NCBI RefSeq assembly: GCF_000381885.1
Contig: NZ_KB907210.1
Coordinates: forward strand, 186,001-250,000
Source: Actinomadura atramentaria DSM 43919
GTDB lineage: Bacteria > Actinomycetota > Actinomycetes > Streptosporangiales > Streptosporangiaceae
DNA length: 64,000 bases
Direction: 5' to 3'
Made by a program: the position numbers and the translations under genes. Below are positions 18,533 through 27,211 of the stretch, piece after piece. Each line of letters opens with the position of its first letter. Position 1 is the stretch's first letter. Under the pieces are notes generated by a model. It worked only from the letters and a program-made list of their open reading frames with translations. It was not told the origin of the DNA and ran no database searches.

Positions 18533-19335
18533 GGCGTCCCCGTCCAGCGGCCGCGCAGCGCGGCGAGGACGACGACCGACACCGCGAGCAGCACGAGGCT
18601 CAGCACGATCGCGGCCTGCGGGTCGTTCTCCAGCGCGAGGTAGACCGCGAGCGGCATCGTCTGCGTGCGGCCCGGGAAGTTGCCCGCGAACGTGATCGTC
18701 GCGCCGAACTCCCCGAGCGCCCGCGCCCAGCACAGCACCGCGCCCGCCGCGACGCCGGGCGCGACGAGCGGCAGCGTGACGCGGCGGAACACCGTCCAGC
18801 GGCTCGCGCCGAGCGTCGCGGCGGCCTCCTCGTAGCGCAGGTCGGCGGCGCGCAGCGCGCCCTCGACGCTGATGACCAGGAACGGCATCGCCACGAACGT
18901 CTCGGCGAGCACGACGCCCGCCGTGGTGAACGGCAGCGTCACCCCGAACGCGTCGTCCAGCCAGCGGCCGACGATCCCCCGCCGCCCGAGGGCCAGCAGC
19001 AGCGCGACGCCGCCGACGACGGGCGGCAGCACCAGCGGCACGGTCACCAGCGCCCGCACGACCCGCACGCCCCGGAACCGGACGCGCGCCAGCAGCCACG
19101 CCAGCGGCACGCCGAAGAACATGCACAGCGCGGTCGCGGCGGTCGCCGTGACGAGGCTCAGCCGCAGCGCCTCCAGCACCTGCGGTTCGGCGAGCCGCGT
19201 CCCGAGCGTCGACCAGGGCGCGCGCCACAGCAGCCCGAGCAGCGGCAGGACGAGGAACGCCAGCCCGACCAGCCCCGGCAGCACCAGCATCCACGGCGGC
19301 CGGGCCGGGCGTGCGTCCCCCTCGCGGCGCGTCAC
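18529..19335 (-). CDS. modB: Molybdate ABC transporter permease
   Basis: 268 residues, GTG start overlapping the modA stop. About six transmembrane segments, the first at 15-37 and the others spaced through 62-255. The permease EAA loop reads EEAAATLGASRWTVFRRVTLPLVAPG (about 170-195), followed by the ModB-type segment ALGEFGATITFAGN. It forms the channel of the ModABC importer. Confidence 0.92.
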   Translation of the reverse strand: MTRREGDARPARPPWMLVLPGLVGLAFLVLPLLGLLWRAPWSTLGTRLAEPQVLEALRLSLVTATAATALCMFFGVPLAWLLARVRFRGVRVVRALVTVPLVLPPVVGGVALLLALGRRGIVGRWLDDAFGVTLPFTTAGVVLAETFVAMPFLVISVEGALRAADLRYEEAAATLGASRWTVFRRVTLPLVAPGVAAGAVLCWARALGEFGATITFAGNFPGRTQTMPLAVYLALENDPQAAIVLSLVLLAVSVVVLAALRGRWTGTP

Positions 19336-20111
19336 GGCGCCTCGAAGCCCGCCTTCGTCAGCGTCGCCCGCCCGGCCGGGGACAGCACCAGCGACACGAA
19401 CTCCTTGGCCAGCCCGGCCTGCGGCGCGTGCGCCAGCTCGGTGATCGGGTAGTCGTTGATCGCCTTGGCGGCCTCGGGGAAGTCGATGCCGGTGACCTGC
19501 CCGGCCGCCGCGCCCGCGTCGGTGCGGTAGACTAGGCCCGCGTCGGCCTCGCCGAGCCGGACCTTGGTGAGGACGGCCTTGACGTCCTGCTCCTTCGACA
19601 CCGGCTTCACGTCGACGTGCGCGGCGGCCAGCGCGGTCCTAGCGGCGGCCCCGCACGGGACCTCGTCGGCGCACAGCACGACCTTGACGCCCTTGCGCGC
19701 CAGGTCGGAGAGCCCGTGGACCTTGGCCGGGTCGTCCTTGGGCACCGCGATGACGAGCCGGTTGCGGACGAACACCTGCGGCGACCCGGCCGCGTCGCCC
19801 GCCTCGGACACGGTCTTCATCGTCGCGGGGCTCGCGGCGGCGAACACGTCGGCGGGCGCGCCCTGCGTGATCTGCTGCGCGAGCGTGGAGCTGCCGCCGA
19901 AGCTGAACCGGACCTTCACCCCGGGATGGGACTTCTCGAAGTCCTTGCCGAGCGCGGTGAACGTCTCGGTGAGCGACGCGGCGGCGAACACCGTCAGCGT
20001 CCGCGACCCCTTGTCACCGCCCTTCCCCTTGTCGTCGCCGGTGTCCCCGCACGCGGCGGTGGCCGACAGCAGCGTCAGGGCCGCCGCCGCGGCGCTCAGG
20101 ATGCGTTTCAC
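19332..20111 (-). CDS. modA: Molybdate-binding lipoprotein
   Basis: 259 residues, GTG start with GGAG six bases upstream. Signal peptide with lipobox TAAC (Cys at about 21), so anchored outside the membrane. ModA-type periplasmic-binding fold: LTVFAAASLTETFTALG at the start of the mature part, FSFGGSSTLAQQITQGAPADVFAAAS, and the late GLVYRTDAGAA segment. The SS and the APADVFA segments match oxyanion contact loops of the family. First transporter gene; 18 bases after an HTH-TOBE regulator gene. Confidence 0.92.
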   Translation of the reverse strand: MKRILSAAAAALTLLSATAACGDTGDDKGKGGDKGSRTLTVFAAASLTETFTALGKDFEKSHPGVKVRFSFGGSSTLAQQITQGAPADVFAAASPATMKTVSEAGDAAGSPQVFVRNRLVIAVPKDDPAKVHGLSDLARKGVKVVLCADEVPCGAAARTALAAAHVDVKPVSKEQDVKAVLTKVRLGEADAGLVYRTDAGAAAGQVTGIDFPEAAKAINDYPITELAHAPQAGLAKEFVSLVLSPAGRATLTKAGFEAP

Positions 20112-20129
20112 GGATCACTCCAGGGGGCG

Positions 20130-20534
20130 TCAGGCCGAGTGCGGCCGGTCGGGGCGTTCGACGACGACGGTGGTGGACTTCACGACGGCCTCGGCCACGA
20201 CGCCGACTTCGAGTCCGAGGTCGTCGGCGGCCTCGCGGCTCATCAGCGAGACGATCCGGAACGGTCCCGCCTGAAGGTCCACCTGCGCCATGACGCCGTC
20301 GCGGTGGACGGCGGTGACGATGCCGCGCATCCGGTTGCGCGCGGAGGAGAACCGGTCGCCCTGCTCGTCGTCGGCCTGGGAGCGCACGAACGCGGCCAGC
20401 TCCGCGCCGGGGACGCGCCGGTGGCCGTGCTCGTCGCGGTCGGCGGCGAGCCGGCCGCCGTCCACCCAGCGGCGCACGGTGTCGGCGCTGACTCCGAGCA
20501 GGGCCGCCGCCTCGCTGATCCGGAAGGTCGTCAC
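20130..20534 (-). CDS. HTH-TOBE molybdopterin-binding regulator
   Basis: 134 residues from GTG 20534; longer frames upstream lack a plausible start. The N-terminus is a MerR/excisionase-type helix-turn-helix (FRISEAAALLGVSADTVRRW, about 4-23), and residues 65-130 form a single TOBE (Mop) domain (NRMRGIVTAVHRDGVMAQVDL) that binds molybdate in this family. It heads the modABC operon and is probably a molybdate-responsive regulator of it, which is inference from position and domains. No obvious palindrome was seen upstream. Confidence 0.8.
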   Translation of the reverse strand: MTTFRISEAAALLGVSADTVRRWVDGGRLAADRDEHGHRRVPGAELAAFVRSQADDEQGDRFSSARNRMRGIVTAVHRDGVMAQVDLQAGPFRIVSLMSREAADDLGLEVGVVAEAVVKSTTVVVERPDRPHSA

Positions 20535-20719
20535 ACCGCAAAGCGTACGATGCCGTAGATACCAGCTAAAAGCGCGGGCTGGCCTTCGATATGCGACCGC
20601 AATCAACCTCTCCTCGCCGCAGATGCCAGGGTTGGTGCTGAACCGAACCAGACTCGGGTTCTTTTCAGGACGCGGACGCGGTGCCACGATCGGGACGTAC
20701 CGCCATCCGAGGAGGAAGC

Positions 20720-21721
20720 GTGTCCCCTGCCCAGCCCGCGACCCTCGTCCTGGACCGGCGCGGCACCGCCAGCCTGCGCTCGCGCGCCGTCGCGGGCGGC
20801 GTGCGGCGGCTCCTGCGCCCCCGCCTCACCGCGCTCGCCGCCCGCCCGGTGGACGAGCGGGCGCTGCGCCGCTTGGCCGCCCTCGACCGGCTCGCCGCGC
20901 GCGGCGGCGTCCCGCGCGGCGTCCACCGCGAGGCGGTGCGCTTCGACGGGTTCGGCGCGGAGTGGGTCCACGGCCCCGGCGTCGGCCGCGACCGCCGCCG
21001 CGCGATCCTCTACCTGCACGGCGGCGGCTGGGTCTGCTGCGGCCTGAACACCCACCGGCGGATGGTCGCCCGCTTCGGCGCGGCCGCGGGCGTCCCGGCG
21101 CTGTCGGTGGACTACCGCATGATCCCGGCCGTCCCGTTCGAGCGCGAGGCCGACGACTGCCTGACCGCCTACCGGTGGCTGCTGGAGGACCGGGGCCTGG
21201 ACGCCCGCGACATCGTGATCATGGGCGACTCGGCGGGCGGGTACCTGACGTTCGCCACCGCGCTGCGCGCCCGCGACGCGGGACTGCCGCTGCCCGCCGC
21301 GCTCGTGGCGCTGTCGCCGATGCTCGACATGGACCTGACGAGCAAGCTCGCGCACGCCAACATGCGGCTCGACCCATCCGACCCGGGCGTGCTGCTGGAA
21401 CGGCTCGTCGAGGGGTTCCTCGGGCACCTGGACCTCACCGACCCGGCCGTCTCCCCGGTCCGCGCCGACCTGGCCGGCCTGCCGCCGACGCTGCTGACGG
21501 CGGGCTCGACCGAGCTGCTGTACTGCGACTCCGAGGAGATGGCGCGGCGGCTCGCGGACGCGGGCGTCCCGGTGACGCTCCAGGTCTGGGACCGCCAGAT
21601 CCACGTCTTCCAGATGTTCGGCCCGCTGCTGCCCGAGTCCCGCGCCGCGATCCACGAGCTGGGCGTGTTCGTCCGCCAGGCGTTCGCCCGCACCGCCGCC
21701 GAGCGCGCCGCCGCCTCCTGA
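20720..21721 (+). CDS. Alpha/beta hydrolase, hormone-sensitive-lipase (esterase) family
   Basis: 333 residues. GTG at 20720 preceded by AGGAGG. HSL-family signature HGGG in LYLHGGGWVCCGLN (about residue 98), nucleophile elbow GDSAGG (Ser near 171), a late acid region and catalytic His in QIHVFQMF near the C-terminus. Such enzymes hydrolyse short-chain carboxylesters in the cytoplasm; the natural substrate is unknown. It stands alone: divergent from the mod operon and 272 bases before the next gene. Confidence 0.88.
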   Translation: MSPAQPATLVLDRRGTASLRSRAVAGGVRRLLRPRLTALAARPVDERALRRLAALDRLAARGGVPRGVHREAVRFDGFGAEWVHGPGVGRDRRRAILYLHGGGWVCCGLNTHRRMVARFGAAAGVPALSVDYRMIPAVPFEREADDCLTAYRWLLEDRGLDARDIVIMGDSAGGYLTFATALRARDAGLPLPAALVALSPMLDMDLTSKLAHANMRLDPSDPGVLLERLVEGFLGHLDLTDPAVSPVRADLAGLPPTLLTAGSTELLYCDSEEMARRLADAGVPVTLQVWDRQIHVFQMFGPLLPESRAAIHELGVFVRQAFARTAAERAAAS

Positions 21722-21993
21722 TCCCGCCGCGCGCCGCGCGATCCGGGGCGCGGCCCGCCGCCCGCGACGCCGGGCCGGCGATCCCGTGCGCTCGGGCATG
21801 GTTCAACCCCGGCGGACGGTGGGGAGGGTCGGCCGGACCGGTTCACCGGCGGCCCACCGCCCGGCTGTTCCCCCGGTCGCACGATCACGGGAGACACCGG
21901 ACACCCTGGGGTTTTGTCCATGTTCGGGCGTTATGTCCAGGGGTAGGGGCCGCGCGTTGAGCAGAACGCCGTCTCTCACCCCGGAGGGTGACC

Positions 21994-22644
21994 ATGACTC
22001 GAACCATGCGGGCACCGCGCACCAGGGGTGCCCTCAGCGGAATGCTTCTCACGCTGCTCGGGATCTGGGGAGGGCTCATGCCCTTCATCGGACCGTACGT
22101 CCATTTCGGGTTCATGCCCGACAGCGCCTGGCACTTCACCGCCGACCGCCTGTACCTGATCATCCTGCCCGCGGTCGCGACGATCCTCGGCGGACTCATG
22201 CTGATGTTCGCCGCCAACCGGGTCGTCGGGATGGCGGGCGGCTGGCTGGCCGCCCTCGCGGGGCTCTGGTTCGTCGTCGGCAACTCCATCGCCGCGCTGT
22301 GGGGCGGCAGCGCCGGGACGCCGATCGGCGCGAGCCTCGGCCACCGGCTCACCGAGTCGCTGAGCGGGTTCACCGGCCTCGGGACCGTCATCACGTTCCT
22401 GGCCGCGATGGCCCTCGGCCGGTTCGCGGTGGTCGGCGTGCGCGACGCGCGCCGCGCCGAGCGCGCGGCGGCCGCGGGCGGCGGCGCCGCCACCGCCCGC
22501 GAGGGCGAGCGCGCCCCGCGCCAGGGCCGCGCCCCCGAGTGGGAGCGCACCGGCGAGGGCCGCGGCGCCACCCGGTCCGCCGTGCCCGCCCACGGCCGCG
22601 CGGGCCGCGGCGGCGGCGAGCACGAGCGCCCCGACCAGGGCTGA
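21994..22644 (+). CDS. Four-helix membrane protein of unknown function
   Basis: 216 residues, ATG with GGAGGG five bases upstream. Four hydrophobic segments (about 15-36, 49-71, 77-98, 122-144) followed by a 70-residue hydrophilic, Arg/Glu/Gly-rich cytoplasmic-type tail (GEGRGATRSAVPAHGRAGRGGGE). I do not recognise the family. The 272-base upstream gap holds GTT and GGGTAG boxes 16 bases apart near 21920-21945 that loosely resemble a SigB-type stress promoter, which would suit an osmotic or stress-related membrane protein, but this is weak. Confidence 0.7.
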   Translation: MTRTMRAPRTRGALSGMLLTLLGIWGGLMPFIGPYVHFGFMPDSAWHFTADRLYLIILPAVATILGGLMLMFAANRVVGMAGGWLAALAGLWFVVGNSIAALWGGSAGTPIGASLGHRLTESLSGFTGLGTVITFLAAMALGRFAVVGVRDARRAERAAAAGGGAATAREGERAPRQGRAPEWERTGEGRGATRSAVPAHGRAGRGGGEHERPDQG

Positions 22645-22673
22645 CGCACCGCACCGCGGGACACCGCGGCCGG

Positions 22674-22701
22674 ACCCGCACCGCGCACGCGCGGTGCGGG
22701 T
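22674..22701. terminator. Perfect 13-bp stem between convergent genes
   Basis: ACCCGCACCGCGC and GCGCGGTGCGGGT flank two bases (effective loop larger). It sits exactly between the stops at 22644 and 22716 and can serve both strands. Confidence 0.75.
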
Positions 22702-22715
22702 TCCGCGCGTCCGGC

Positions 22716-22913
22716 CTACCGGTCGCGCGAGCGCATCTTGCGGACGCTGTCGCTGGTCTCGTAGCCGTCGTCCCCGACGTTCACGTCGTTGCGGTCGGTG
22801 AACATGCCGGCGAAGGCGACGAGCAGCCCGACGCCGCCGATCCACGGCGTGCGCCAGACGAAGCTGAGCGCCACGCAGACGGCCGCTATCGACATCAAGA
22901 TGAAGAGCTTCAC
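22716..22913 (-). CDS. Small two-helix membrane protein
   Basis: 65 residues, GTG start with GAGGGG six bases upstream. Two hydrophobic segments (about 3-20 and 24-41), then a charged tail (DRNDVNVGDDGYETSDSVRKMRSRDR). No family recognised. Good ribosome site, its own terminator on the 3' side and typical codon use support a real gene. Upstream of it the der terminator separates the transcription units. Confidence 0.65.
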   Translation of the reverse strand: MKLFILMSIAAVCVALSFVWRTPWIGGVGLLVAFAGMFTDRNDVNVGDDGYETSDSVRKMRSRDR

Positions 22914-22995
22914 GTCACACCCCTCGCGCGCGCCCGATCCCGTACCGAGTAAGGGACAGCTTACTCAGATCGCGTTCACCGCATCGTGACACGGC

Positions 22996-23030
22996 GAGAC
23001 CCGTCCGGAAAAGACTTCCGGACGGGTCTC
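22996..23030 (-). terminator. Perfect 15-bp stem terminator of der
   Basis: GAGACCCGTCCGGAA pairs with TTCCGGACGGGTCTC around a 5-base loop, 26 bases after the der stop on the minus strand. No U tract. Confidence 0.85.
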
Positions 23031-23055
23031 CTGGCGTTCTCAGGCGTTGCGCCCG

Positions 23056-24438
23056 CTACTTGCGCTTCGCGCGCTTCTCGCGGATCTTCATCGTGACGTC
23101 CAGCGGAGCGCCCTCGAAACCGAACTCCTCGCGCAGCCGCCGCTCGATGAACCGGCGGTAGCCCTCCTCCAGGAACCCCGACGTGAACAGCACGAACCGC
23201 GGCGGCCGCACCCCCGCCTGCGTCGCGAACAGCACGCGCGGCTGCTTGCCGCCCCGGATCGGGTGCGGGTGCGCGTTCACCAGGTCGGCGAAGAACTGGT
23301 TCAGCTTCGCGGTCGGGACGCGCTGGTCCCACCCGGCCAGCGCCGTCTCGATCGCCGGGACCAGCTTCTCCATGTGCCGCCCGGTCCGCGCGGAGACGTT
23401 CACCCGCGGCGCCCACCGCGCGTTGTGGAGCTGCCGGTCGATCTCGCGCTCCAGGTAGTGGCGGCGCTCCTCGTCCAGCAGATCCCACTTGTTGTAGGCG
23501 ACGACCAGCGCGCGGCCCGAGTCCACCACCGTGGAGATGATCCGCAGGTCCTGCTCGGCCAGCGACTCCGACGCGTCCACCAGCACCACCGCGACCTCGG
23601 CGCGCTCCAGCGCCGACTGCGTGCGCAACGTCGCGTAGAAGTCCGCGCCCTGGTTCTCCCGGTGGCGGCGGCGGATGCCCGCCGTGTCGATGAACCGCCA
23701 GGTCTTGCCGCCGAGCTCGATCTCCTCGTCGATCGGGTCGCGCGTGGTGCCCGCCACCGAGTCGACGACCGCGCGGGTCTCCCCCGCGAGCTGGTTCAGC
23801 AGGCTCGACTTGCCGACGTTCGGCCGCCCGAGCAGCGCGATCCGGCGCGGCCCGCCCGCCTCGGCGAACGTCTCCGGCGGGGCCTCGGCGGGCAGCGCCT
23901 CCAGCACCGCGTCCAGCAGGTCGCCGCTGCCGCGGCCGTGCAGGGCGCTCACCGGGTGCGGCTCGCCGATCCCGAGGCCCCACAGCAGCGCCGCGTCCGC
24001 CTCGGCGGCCACGTCGTCCACCTTGTTCGCGACGAGCACGACCGGCTTGCCCGACCGGCGCAGGATCTCCACGACGGCCTCGTCCACGTCCGTCGCGCCG
24101 ACCGTCGCGTCCACGACGAACATCACCACGTCCGCCAGGTCCACCGCCAGCCGCGCCTGCTCGGCGATCGACGCGGCCAGGCCCTGCGCGTCCGGCAGCC
24201 AGCCCCCGGTGTCCACCACCGTGAACCGCCGCCCGCTCCAGGTCGCGTCGTAGGCGACCCGGTCGCGGGTGACGCCGGGCACGTCCTCCACGACCGCCTC
24301 GCGGCGGCCGAGGATGCGGTTCACCAGCGTGGACTTCCCGACGTTCGGGCGGCCCACCACCGCGACCACCGGCGCGGGCGGCGCGTCCGGCGGCGGCGCG
24401 TCGAGATCGACGGCGGCGTGGAAGTCGTATTCGCTCAC
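23056..24438 (-). CDS. der: Ribosome biogenesis GTPase Der (EngA)
   Basis: 460 residues with two tandem GTPase domains: G1 GRPNVGKST near residue 30 with DTGG and NKVD, and G1 GRPNVGKSS near 205 with DTAG and NKWD, then the KH-like C-terminal domain ending [23 protein letters not shown]. Acts in 50S subunit assembly. GTG 24438 chosen for GGGGA six bases upstream; a GTG at 24480 overlapping the cmk stop is the alternative and would add 14 residues. Last gene of the cmk-der unit, ended by a hairpin. Confidence 0.95.
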   Translation of the reverse strand: MSEYDFHAAVDLDAPPPDAPPAPVVAVVGRPNVGKSTLVNRILGRREAVVEDVPGVTRDRVAYDATWSGRRFTVVDTGGWLPDAQGLAASIAEQARLAVDLADVVMFVVDATVGATDVDEAVVEILRRSGKPVVLVANKVDDVAAEADAALLWGLGIGEPHPVSALHGRGSGDLLDAVLEALPAEAPPETFAEAGGPRRIALLGRPNVGKSSLLNQLAGETRAVVDSVAGTTRDPIDEEIELGGKTWRFIDTAGIRRRHRENQGADFYATLRTQSALERAEVAVVLVDASESLAEQDLRIISTVVDSGRALVVAYNKWDLLDEERRHYLEREIDRQLHNARWAPRVNVSARTGRHMEKLVPAIETALAGWDQRVPTAKLNQFFADLVNAHPHPIRGGKQPRVLFATQAGVRPPRFVLFTSGFLEEGYRRFIERRLREEFGFEGAPLDVTMKIREKRAKRK

Positions 24439-24476
24439 TTGCGTTCCCCTACGGTCCGGCGCGGCGGCCGGACCGC

Positions 24477-25139
24477 TCACGTTCGTTCTTCGGCGAGGCG
24501 GACGACCGCCTCGATGACCTCGTCGAGACCCAGCTCGGTCGAGTCGATCTCCGTCGCGTCCGCCGCCCTCGTCAGCGGCGACGTCGTCCGGGTGGAGTCC
24601 AGCCGGTCCCGGCGGGCCTGCTCGGTGCGCGTCACCGTCACCGACGCGCCCGGGTCGGCCGCGAGGTCCTTGGCGCGGCGCTGCGCGCGCGCCTCCTCGC
24701 TGGCCGTCAGGTACACCTTCACCGGCGCGTCGGGCGCGACGACCGTGCCGATGTCGCGGCCCTCCACGACGATCCCGCCCGTCCCGATGATCTCACGCTG
24801 CAGCGCGACGAGCCGCGCCCGGACCTCCGGGACGGCGCTCACCGCGCTGACCGCGTTGGTGACCTCGCGGGTGCGGATCGGGGCGGACACGTCCGTGCCG
24901 TCCACCGCGATCGACGGGGCGTCCGGGTCGGTGCCCGACTCCAGCACCGGCTCCCCGGCGCGGGCGGCGACCGCCGCCGCGTCGTCGACCGCGACGCCCT
25001 GCCGCAGCATCCACCACGTGATGGCGCGGTACATCGCTCCGGTGTCGAGGTAGCGCAGCCCGAGCGCGCGGGCCACGCCCTTGGAGGCGCTGGACTTGCC
25101 GGACCCGGACGGGCCGTCCATGGCGATGACGAGCGACAC
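24477..25139 (-). CDS. cmk: Cytidylate kinase
   Basis: 220 residues, GTG start with GGGAG. Walker [18 protein letters not shown] at the N-terminus, then [13 protein letters not shown] (CMP-binding), [14 protein letters not shown] and the lid [12 protein letters not shown]. It phosphorylates CMP/dCMP to the diphosphates. Directly upstream of der, the usual arrangement in actinobacteria, and downstream of tyrA on the same strand after a 104-base gap. Confidence 0.95.
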   Translation of the reverse strand: MSLVIAMDGPSGSGKSSASKGVARALGLRYLDTGAMYRAITWWMLRQGVAVDDAAAVAARAGEPVLESGTDPDAPSIAVDGTDVSAPIRTREVTNAVSAVSAVPEVRARLVALQREIIGTGGIVVEGRDIGTVVAPDAPVKVYLTASEEARAQRRAKDLAADPGASVTVTRTEQARRDRLDSTRTTSPLTRAADATEIDSTELGLDEVIEAVVRLAEERT

Positions 25140-25243
25140 GATCGCTCCCTTTCGTTCGGTCTGGGACGGGGCGGCGCGGCGCACCCCCGCGGCGGCGGCC
25201 CCGGCGGTTCAGGGTACCGGTACGGGCGGCGGCCCTGAGCCGG

Positions 25244-26320
25244 TCAGCCGGGGACCGACCAGCCGCGCGCGCGCAGTTCCCCGGCCAGCCGCTCGGCCGC
25301 CTCCGGCCGCACCGCGATCTCCAGCACGCCGAGCGGGCGGCCCGGCGAGTGCTCGATCGTCACGTCCTCGATGTTGACGCCCGCGATGCCCGCCGCCTGG
25401 AAGATCATCGCCAGTTCGCCGGGGCGGTCGGGGATGACGACCGTGACCGTCGCGAACGCCTGCCCCGGCCCGCCGTGCTTGCCCGGGATGCGGGACCGGC
25501 CCGCGTTGCCGCGCAGCAGCAGGTCCGCGACGTGCCCGGCCGCGCCCTCGCTGCCGTCGCGCAGCAGCGACGCCGCGACCGCGAGGTCCGTCGCGACGGC
25601 CTCCAGCACGTCGGCGACGGGTTCGGCGTTCGCGCTGAGGATGCCGATCCACAGCCGCGGGTCGCTCGCCGCGATCCGCGTGACGTCCCGGACGCCCTGC
25701 CCGGCCAGGCCCAGCGCCGTCTCGTCGGCGCCCGTCAGCCGCGCCGCGACCGCCGCCGACACCACGTGCGGCGCGTGCGAGACCAGCGCCACCGCGCGGT
25801 CGTGCTCCTCCGCGCCGACGACGACGGACTCGGCGCCGCACTCGCGGGCGAGCGCCTCCACGGCCGCGAGCGCGTCCGGGCTCGTCTCCGGCGACGGGCA
25901 CAGCGCCCAGGGCCGCCCGAGGAAGAGGTCGTCGCGCGCCGCCGCGGGCCCCGACCGCTCCCGTCCCGCCAGCGGATGCCCCGCCACGAAGACCGAGAGG
26001 TCGCAGCCCAGCTCGGCGGCCTGCCGCAGCGGCAGCGCCTTGACGCTCGCGACGTCGGTGTAGAACCGCGCGAGCCCACGCTTCTGCGCGTCGAGCAGCG
26101 TCATGGCGACCGCGGCGGGCGGCACGGCGAGCACCGCCACATCGGCGGCGTCGGCGGGGTCGACGGTCTCGGCCGGCAGCTCCCGCCCGGCCCCGATCCC
26201 CACGGCGATCTCCAGCGCCGCCGGATCGCGGTCGGCCAACAGCACGTCCGCCCCGCGCCCCCGCAACGCCAACGCGACCGACGTCCCGATCAGCCCGGTC
26301 CCGACCACCACAACCCGCAT
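25244..26320 (-). CDS. tyrA: Prephenate dehydrogenase with C-terminal ACT domain
   Basis: 358 residues. NAD-binding start MRVVVVGTGLIGTSVALAL (GxGxxG), catalytic-domain motif FVAGHPLAGRERSGP (His of the H-P-x-x-G motif), VVVGAEEHDRAVALVSHAPH, and a C-terminal ACT domain (about 285-358) with VIPDRPGELAMIFQAAGIAGVNIED, which in this family allows feedback by tyrosine. It oxidises prephenate to 4-hydroxyphenylpyruvate for tyrosine synthesis. The chorismate mutase gene aroH lies upstream on the same strand, after an unusual 480-base gap. ATG chosen at the canonical Rossmann start; no strong ribosome site. Confidence 0.93.
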   Translation of the reverse strand: MRVVVVGTGLIGTSVALALRGRGADVLLADRDPAALEIAVGIGAGRELPAETVDPADAADVAVLAVPPAAVAMTLLDAQKRGLARFYTDVASVKALPLRQAAELGCDLSVFVAGHPLAGRERSGPAAARDDLFLGRPWALCPSPETSPDALAAVEALARECGAESVVVGAEEHDRAVALVSHAPHVVSAAVAARLTGADETALGLAGQGVRDVTRIAASDPRLWIGILSANAEPVADVLEAVATDLAVAASLLRDGSEGAAGHVADLLLRGNAGRSRIPGKHGGPGQAFATVTVVIPDRPGELAMIFQAAGIAGVNIEDVTIEHSPGRPLGVLEIAVRPEAAERLAGELRARGWSVPG

Positions 26321-26800
26321 ACGCACAAGTATGCCTGCGACAACGACCCCGAAAGCCCCCACGAACAGCGACCCCGAACGAAGAAACCCCACCCGCCCCG
26401 AAAAAACACCCACAACCCAACCCGCCCGCTCACACCAACCACCGAGCAACCAGACGCCCCAGTGAGACGCCCCACACGCGCAGCGACCAGAGGCCATCCA
26501 ATGCAAGCAGCCACCGCACCAAAAGGCGTGGCCCCCAACGATCAAGCGGGGCCACCCACCCGAAGCCCGATAGCAACCGCGGGGGGTCTACACCCGAACG
26601 CAGACGGAAACCACAGAGGGTCTTCCACACCCGAAAACCCACCGCAACCACGGGGGGAGCCCGGCGGGCGCACGGCCGCGAGCGCCAGCGAGTGGCCGGG
26701 CGCACGCAGCGCGAAGGGCCGCACCGCAGCGGAGCGCCAGCGGAGCGAGGATGCGGCGCTTCGCGCCGCGGGGGGCGTGGGGGGTCGCCCCCCCACAATG
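26321..26800. other. 480-base intergenic region with strand skew and short repeats
   Basis: No believable gene. From about 26340 to 26510 the plus strand is almost free of T and very rich in C and A. A GTGGCCCC/GGGGCCAC stem lies at 26528-26555. From about 26575 to 26660 there are imperfect units of about 35 bases containing AACC-(G/A)C-GGGGG and GGGT-CT-CACCC. From 26690 to 26760 there are short repeats of the type GCGGAGCGCCAGCGGAGCGAGG, ending in the stem GCGGCGC-TTC-GCGCCGC. It resembles REP-type intergenic sequence. The tyrA promoter should lie here but no clear -10 was seen. Confidence 0.5.
26777..26796 (-). terminator. Stem-loop after aroH
   Basis: GTGGGGGG and CCCCCCAC pair around a 4-base loop, five bases past the aroH stop on the minus strand. 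Confidence 0.6.
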
Positions 26801-27163
26801 TCACTGCGCGATATCGAGCCGCAGCGCCGTAGCCCCCCGCAGATAAACGTGCTGGATCTCCGCCCTGGGCCGTTCGGTGGCGATGTGGGCCATGAGCCGG
26901 ATGACGCGGGGCAGGGCGTGGGGCACGGCGATCTCGGCGGCGCACAGGAGGGGGACTTCGCTGAAGCCGAGCTTGCGGGCGGCGAGGGCGGGGAACTCGG
27001 CGGTGAGGTCGGGGGTGGCGGTGAACAGGACGCTGATGACGTCGTCGGTGGTCAGCGCGTTGCGTTCCATGACGGCGGTGACCAGTTCGGTCGTGGCCGA
27101 CAGGATCTCGGCCCGGTCGTCGGCGTCCACCTGGATCGCTCCGCGTACGGCGCGCACCGCCAC
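26801..27163 (-). CDS. aroH: Chorismate mutase, AroH class
   Basis: 120 residues, GTG with GAGGAGG six bases upstream. AroH-type trimeric mutase: RAVRGAIQVDADDRAEILSAT at the N-terminus (active-site Arg), then SVLFTATPDLTAEFPALAARK, and VPHALPRVIRLMAH with a late Arg. Converts chorismate to prephenate for phenylalanine and tyrosine; its product is the substrate of the next minus-strand gene, tyrA. Upstream neighbour rluB ends 48 bases before its start. Confidence 0.93.
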   Translation of the reverse strand: MAVRAVRGAIQVDADDRAEILSATTELVTAVMERNALTTDDVISVLFTATPDLTAEFPALAARKLGFSEVPLLCAAEIAVPHALPRVIRLMAHIATERPRAEIQHVYLRGATALRLDIAQ

Positions 27164-27211
27164 TGTCGTCCTCCTCGGTTCGTCGTCGCCCGCGGGTCGC
27201 CCCGCGGGCGC

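Noticed and set aside
20101..20114. Half parS-like GTTTCACG next to the modA start
   Set aside because: Only half of the parS palindrome is present and it is part of the modA start codons; chance match.
26290..26945. Minus-strand frames through the tyrA-aroH gap
   Set aside because: They overlap tyrA or aroH in other phases and arise from the skewed base composition; no start signals.
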